The notes under the pieces: model-generated | Databases searched by the model: none | What the model was told of the DNA's origin: nothing | The model's input: only the letters and a program-made list of their open reading frames with translations | Translations under genes and position numbers: made by a program | From: Synergistaceae bacterium | Lineage (GTDB): Bacteria; Synergistota; Synergistia; Synergistales; Aminobacteriaceae | DNA length: 8,649 bases | Assembly: GCA_031273365.1 (NCBI GenBank) | Contig: JAISSA010000047.1 | Coordinates: 1 to 8,649, forward strand | Direction of reading: 5' to 3' | Part shown: positions 6,062-8,649 of the stretch, in pieces | How the letters are laid out: each line of letters starts with the position of its first letter | Position numbering within the stretch: the stretch's first letter is position 1

Positions 6062-7048
6062 ATGAGAACGACTTCGACGAAGAAAGACAAAAGAGACAAA
6101 AAAAGGGGCAAAAAATATGAGAGGCCGGACCTGCTCTGGAAAGAGCTTTTAGAGTCCTTCCTCTATGCGGCGCTGGAGATTTTTTATCCGTCGCTCTATC
6201 AGGCTATTGACCGGGAGAAACCGCCCGTCCTTCTGAACAAAGAATTGATAATACCGACCCTGGGCAAAGGCAAAGAACAAAAAATTCTGGACCTGCTGAC
6301 GGACATTCCGCTGAAGGACGGAAATACGCTCAGAGTCCTTCTTCACGTCGAAGTTCAGGGCCCCATCAGGGGTGAACCTTTTCACGTGCGGATGTTCAGA
6401 TATGCCTGCGCCATCATCTTCTCCTGTAAACGCCCTTTTACGGCTCTCGCGATACGAACCACGCCGAGGGGAAAGTCCGAAAAGCTGTTTTACGAAACGC
6501 AGTGCTTCGAAACGCGGCATACCTTTATCTATCCCACCGTTTTTATCGACGAGCTGGACGAAGAGCAGCTTTTGAAAATGGAGAAAAACCCTGTGGCGCT
6601 GGCTGTACTTTGTGCGGCGCGGATGATAAAGGCAGGGAAAAGCGAGCCGAAGCGTTTCGAGTACAGCCGGGAGCTGTTGCGTTTACTGAAGACACGGAAT
6701 TTTTCTTTAGACGCGCGCACGCGTATAGTGCAGTTCATAGAAGGAATAACCCGCCTGAGCATGGAGAAGCGGGTAGAGCAGCTTAAAAAGGAAATAGACA
6801 GTTTATTTCGGGAGGTGGAACCCATGGCTGTGCATACGCCGATATTGAAAGAAGTTCTGGGGAGAAAAGCCTGCAAATGGGCCAGAAATGAGGGCAGAGC
6901 CGAGGGAAAAGCTGAAGGAAAAGCTGAAGGAAAAGCCGAGGGAAACAGAGAAACGGCGCGGCGGATGCTTGCGCGGAAGATGGAAATCGACGTGATCGCG
7001 GACCTGACGGGGCTCTCCGAGGACGAGGTTCGCGCGCTGGAGGATTAA
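6062..7048 (+). CDS. Rpn family recombination-promoting nuclease (long form, putative toxin)
   Basis: This 328-residue protein has the Rpn/YhgA-like layout, a family often mislabelled transposase. The N-terminal domain reads DLLWKELLESFLYAAL (23-38) with a D77 motif (ILDLL) and HVEVQG, giving E97 and Q99, the usual PD-(D/E)XK metal and catalytic residues. MFRY (111-114) is another family hallmark. The C-terminal ~75 residues hold four-residue AEGK repeats and end in IADLTGLSEDEVRAL. In E. coli, Rpn long forms are DNA endonucleases that act against phage and are blocked by a short C-terminal product made from inside the gene. An internal start here points the same way. I prefer ATG 6062 over GTG 6044, which lies before the -10 box. 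It stands alone on the + strand, with a short paralogue of its C-terminus downstream. Confidence 0.9.
   Translation: MRTTSTKKDKRDKKRGKKYERPDLLWKELLESFLYAALEIFYPSLYQAIDREKPPVLLNKELIIPTLGKGKEQKILDLLTDIPLKDGNTLRVLLHVEVQGPIRGEPFHVRMFRYACAIIFSCKRPFTALAIRTTPRGKSEKLFYETQCFETRHTFIYPTVFIDELDEEQLLKMEKNPVALAVLCAARMIKAGKSEPKRFEYSRELLRLLKTRNFSLDARTRIVQFIEGITRLSMEKRVEQLKKEIDSLFREVEPMAVHTPILKEVLGRKACKWARNEGRAEGKAEGKAEGKAEGNRETARRMLARKMEIDVIADLTGLSEDEVRALED
6701..6729 (+). promoter_or_regulatory. Weak candidate promoter inside rpn
   Basis: TATAGT (6724-6729), one mismatch from consensus, lies 17 bases after TTTTCT (6701-6706). It would start a transcript near 6736, about 88 bases before the internal ATG at 6824. 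The -35 is poor, and such matches occur by chance within genes. Confidence 0.22.
6824..7048 (+). CDS. Intragenic short form of Rpn (putative RpnS antitoxin)
   Basis: Within rpn and in the same frame, GGGAGGTGG (6810-6818) precedes ATG 6824 with 8 bases between GGAGG and the ATG, which is among the best ribosome sites in the window. It would give a 74-residue protein, MAVHTPILKE...VRALED, identical to the C-terminal domain of the long form. In E. coli such separately translated short forms (RpnS) dimerise through a helix with four-residue repeats and inhibit the nuclease; here the AEGK repeats lie at residues about 25-40. Because the long form seems leaderless while the short form has a strong site, excess short form is plausible. 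The start is seen in the sequence; the antitoxin role is inferred. Confidence 0.6.
   Translation: MAVHTPILKEVLGRKACKWARNEGRAEGKAEGKAEGKAEGNRETARRMLARKMEIDVIADLTGLSEDEVRALED
6899..6946 (+). repeat. Four 12-bp tandem repeats encoding AEGK units
   Basis: Units lie at 6899-6910, 6911-6922, 6923-6934 and 6935-6946. The middle two are identical (GCTGAAGGAAAA); the outer two are GCCGAGGGAAAA and GCCGAGGGAAAC. Each adds four residues in frame, so slippage would change helix length without breaking the gene. Such number variation is documented for Rpn C-termini. Confidence 0.9.
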
Positions 7049-7175
7049 TCAGACAGGGCTCTGCTCGATCCAAAAGAGCTCTTTCCTTCCGAAAAGAGAG
7101 ATAGCAGGAAACGTTTAAGCCGGCAGCAGCGAGTTCGAGAAGGACAGGGACGATTCATTTCCGGAGGTGGAACCC

Positions 7176-7403
7176 GTGCGGGTGTATACGCCGATACTGA
7201 GAAAAGTTCTGAAGGAAAAAGCTTACCAATGGGCCAAAGCTCAACTCGGAGCCGAAGAACTGCCTCAGGGAAATACCATGATAAAAATGGAAATGACGTG
7301 GTGGTTGCTTGCGGTGAGTGTGGACATCGACGATATCGCGGATATGACGGGGCTCTCCAGGAAGGAAGTTCGAGCGCTGAAGGTTGTGTCTGAAATGAAA
7401 TAG
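7176..7403 (+). CDS. Stand-alone paralogue of the Rpn C-terminal domain
   Basis: From GTG 7176 this encodes 75 residues, MRVYTPILRKVLKEKAYQWAK...DIADMTGLSRKEVRAL, plainly homologous to the last 74 residues of the upstream Rpn. GGAGGTGGAACCC before the start (7163-7175) matches the internal site of rpn base for base, only the start differing as GTG instead of ATG. No nuclease domain precedes it; the homologous frame runs back only to a TAA at 7116-7118. The AEGK repeats are gone, replaced by unrelated sequence including TWWLLAV, and the region is four residues shorter. It has stayed open despite much divergence. Its stop (TAG 7401-7403) runs into a terminator hairpin. It could be a free-standing antitoxin (RpnS-like), or a remnant of a second rpn that happens to be open. 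Confidence 0.6.
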   Translation: MRVYTPILRKVLKEKAYQWAKAQLGAEELPQGNTMIKMEMTWWLLAVSVDIDDIADMTGLSRKEVRALKVVSEMK

Positions 7404-7424
7404 CGGCCCCTGAAGGGCCGCTTT
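7402..7424 (+). terminator. Intrinsic terminator after the short Rpn paralogue
   Basis: AGCGGCCC (7402-7409) pairs with GGGCCGCT (7415-7422) around a CTGAA loop, followed by TTTGTGTT. The stop codon of the short paralogue overlaps the left arm. The T-run is broken but the stem is stable. On the - strand the same hairpin lies about 60 bases past the GLUG stop and could also end that transcript. Confidence 0.75.
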
Positions 7425-7437
7425 GTGTTATTATTGA

Positions 7438-7460
7438 CCCACGGGAAGGCCGCCCGTGGG
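7438..7460. terminator. Second hairpin in the convergent region
   Basis: CCCACGGG (7438-7445) pairs perfectly with CCCGTGGG (7453-7460) around AAGGCCG. It lies between the convergent ends of the short Rpn paralogue and the GLUG gene. Neither side has a clear T-run, so it may protect RNA ends or assist the neighbouring terminator. The left copy (5793-5816) keeps all eight pairs on the + strand only through G-T pairs. Confidence 0.55.
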
Positions 7461-7480
7461 GGTTGGAGCATTTACGCCAG

Positions 7481-8461
7481 TTATGCGACGACCCTCGTTT
7501 CCCATGTCAGCCGGGGCATGTGCTCTTCCGCGTCCCAGACCCAGATTGCATCGAAACTCCACGGCTCCCCCCTTGCGATGTCCCACGTCGACGCGTCCCT
7601 CCACCAGAAGCCCGGCGGACGCGTGCCGCAGTCCGCTCCGTCCTGCCCGCCGGCGTCGTTTCGCCACGCACCGGGGACACCTCCGTAATTGTTGATCATC
7701 TGAATGCTCTCCAGCAGAAAATTCTCCCCAACAACCCGGCCCCGCGTGACGCCGGACTCGACAGAGGCGTTGAGCGCCACACAGTTGACGACGGAGCTGC
7801 AGGCGTGACGCCCCACGATACCGCCCGCGACGCCCCCCGCTTTCAGGTCGCTCTGCGAGACGCAGTTCTCCACCACCGCGGGGGACAAGGAACACCCCTT
7901 GCAGATTCCCACGATGCCGCCCGCCACTCCGTTGCCCCCCATCGCCCGGATCGCTCCGTCGGAGCGGCAGTCGCTGATTGTCCCGCCGTAGTTGATGCCC
8001 GCCACGCCGCCGACGCGGACAAATTCGTCGCTGGCGGCCGTGATGTCGACGGACGAAACACAGGATTTCACCGAGCCTCCGGCCTCCAGCGCCCCGACGA
8101 TGCCCCCCAGTCGCAGAGGTTTTTTGGAATCCATGGAGATCCTGCCCCTGACGGCGAGATTTTGTACGGTCCCGCCTTCCCCGATAAGCCCGAACAGCCC
8201 GGCGCACTCGGGGTCTCCGGCGATCCCGCCCAGCGTCACCGTGTGCCCTCCACCGTCAAACAGGCCTGTGAAGGGACGATTGTCCTCCTCGTCGCCGACG
8301 CCGACAGGCCACCACTCGTCACCCACGTCGATGTCGGCCATCAGGATGTAACGCCTGGCCCGGGAGACGGCGTCCGCGTTGATCGCGGCAAAATCGAAAG
8401 CATCGTACACCTCGACGATCCGCTCCGTGTCGCCCCATGAACAATTGCGCGATTTTTTCAT
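7481..8461 (-). CDS. GLUG-repeat protein without a signal peptide
   Basis: The 326-residue protein consists mainly of glycine-rich beta repeats of the GLUG type: GGIVGALEAGGSVKSC (about 119-134), GGVAGINYGGTISDC, AGGIVGICKG...ENC and AGGIVGRHACSSVVNC, preceded by a first copy, GLFGLIGEGGTV. A Trp-rich C-terminus (about 283-326) follows, with WSFDAIWVWD and PRLTWET. Such repeats build beta-solenoid-like surface or adhesin regions. Seven or so Cys, mostly in the repeats, are unusual for a surface protein. The start is ATG 8461 (MKKSRNC), with GGAGG (complement of 8470-8474) eight bases away; a TTG at 8476 overlaps that site. No hydrophobic leader follows, so the export route, if any, is unclear. 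It is convergent with the short Rpn paralogue. Ligand and role are unknown. Confidence 0.85.
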   Translation of the reverse strand: MKKSRNCSWGDTERIVEVYDAFDFAAINADAVSRARRYILMADIDVGDEWWPVGVGDEEDNRPFTGLFDGGGHTVTLGGIAGDPECAGLFGLIGEGGTVQNLAVRGRISMDSKKPLRLGGIVGALEAGGSVKSCVSSVDITAASDEFVRVGGVAGINYGGTISDCRSDGAIRAMGGNGVAGGIVGICKGCSLSPAVVENCVSQSDLKAGGVAGGIVGRHACSSVVNCVALNASVESGVTRGRVVGENFLLESIQMINNYGGVPGAWRNDAGGQDGADCGTRPPGFWWRDASTWDIARGEPWSFDAIWVWDAEEHMPRLTWETRVVA

Positions 8462-8551
8462 AAATAATTCCTCCAAATTACCATAATTGATGAAAGACTA
8501 CAACCGAATCGATCATCAAAATGAATATAACAAATTTGGAGAATCTTGTAT

Positions 8552-8649
8552 ATGCGGGAAATAGCAGAGTTTTATGAGCTTTTTTGCTTATTTAAAGGAA
8601 AGGTAAAATCCATTAATGCTTACGTATCCGGCCACCCCGGTAAAGAGGG
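8552..8649 (+). CDS. Start of a + strand gene, cut by the window end (unidentified)
   Basis: From ATG 8552 the frame stays open to the end of the window (32 full codons), beginning MREIAEFYELFCLF. GGAG (8538-8541) lies 10 bases upstream. It is divergent from the GLUG gene, with a 90-base gap (8462-8551) that would hold both promoters; TATAAC at 8526-8531 is a possible -10 for this one, but the -35 is poor. The peptide matches no family I know, and it is too short for more than a tentative call. Confidence 0.4.
   Translation, partial: MREIAEFYELFCLFKGKVKSINAYVSGHPGKE

Larger units (their letters stand above)
7401..7564. repeat. Right copy of the duplicated terminator/GLUG-tail module
   Basis: These 164 bases match 5756-5920. 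Here both ends are functional: the TAG that begins it is the stop of the short Rpn paralogue, and its right half is the end of the intact GLUG gene on the - strand. It is therefore the more complete version of the convergent arrangement. Confidence 0.9.

Noticed and set aside
6899..6946. Short repeats considered as a CRISPR array
   Set aside because: The 12-bp units are contiguous with no spacers and encode AEGK in frame.
6062..7048. Calling the rpn gene a transposase of an insertion sequence
   Set aside because: There are no terminal inverted repeats or target duplications around it, and the D77/E97/Q99 pattern is that of a PD-(D/E)XK nuclease.
7463..8440. A 325-codon + strand open frame opposite the GLUG gene
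   Set aside because: The - strand frame has regular GLUG repeats and a good ribosome site; the + strand peptide shows no repeat logic or family similarity.
8521..8577. An 18-codon + strand frame starting at ATG 8521
   Set aside because: It has no ribosome site and overlaps the better candidate start at 8552.

Overview
The window looks like chromosomal DNA from a GC-rich bacterium. The combination of a lepA-hemW pair, a secreted serpin, an Rpn-family nuclease and a GLUG-repeat protein, together with the GC-rich codon use, suggests a gut or oral anaerobe of the Synergistota type. That assignment is inferred from gene content and style only; there is no rRNA or other marker here.

Positions 1-968 hold the probable tail of an upstream gene, a small single-pass membrane protein with a long coiled coil, and a stand-alone CheY-like response regulator. 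All are on the + strand and closely spaced, so one operon is likely. Positions 969-1199 are non-coding: imperfect direct repeats, an intrinsic terminator, and a GC-rich double hairpin that forms the leader of lepA. Positions 1200-4314 carry lepA (elongation factor 4) and hemW (radical SAM heme chaperone). They are separated by a 16-bp-period tandem repeat at the lepA stop and by a bulged hairpin whose T-run touches the hemW start codon. A secreted serpin with an intact inhibitory hinge follows at 4358-5623.

The most interesting part is 5624-8461. A full-length Rpn (PD-(D/E)XK recombination-promoting nuclease) gene has a near-consensus -10 box placed so that its transcript could start at, or within a few bases of, its own ATG. 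Inside it, in frame, a strong Shine-Dalgarno sequence precedes an ATG that would give a separate 74-residue C-terminal protein containing four-residue AEGK repeats. This matches the published Rpn toxin (long form) / intragenic antitoxin (short form) arrangement. Just downstream lies a stand-alone 75-codon gene with the same Shine-Dalgarno sequence, homologous to that short form but lacking the nuclease domain and the repeats: a possible free-standing antitoxin paralogue.

On both sides of the rpn gene lie copies of a ~165-bp module: a + strand terminator, a second hairpin, and the 3' end of a convergent GLUG-repeat gene. The right copy belongs to an intact GLUG gene on the - strand (7481-8461). 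The left copy is a decayed fragment with a nonsense codon, preceded by what may be the last codons of another rpn. The locus therefore looks like a repeatedly duplicated rpn/GLUG convergent unit.

The non-coding stretch 5624-6061 holds a 12-bp-stem hairpin, the decayed module, and an A/T-rich segment before the rpn promoter. Positions 8462-8551 are a short divergent intergenic region, and a + strand gene probably begins at 8552 and runs off the window.
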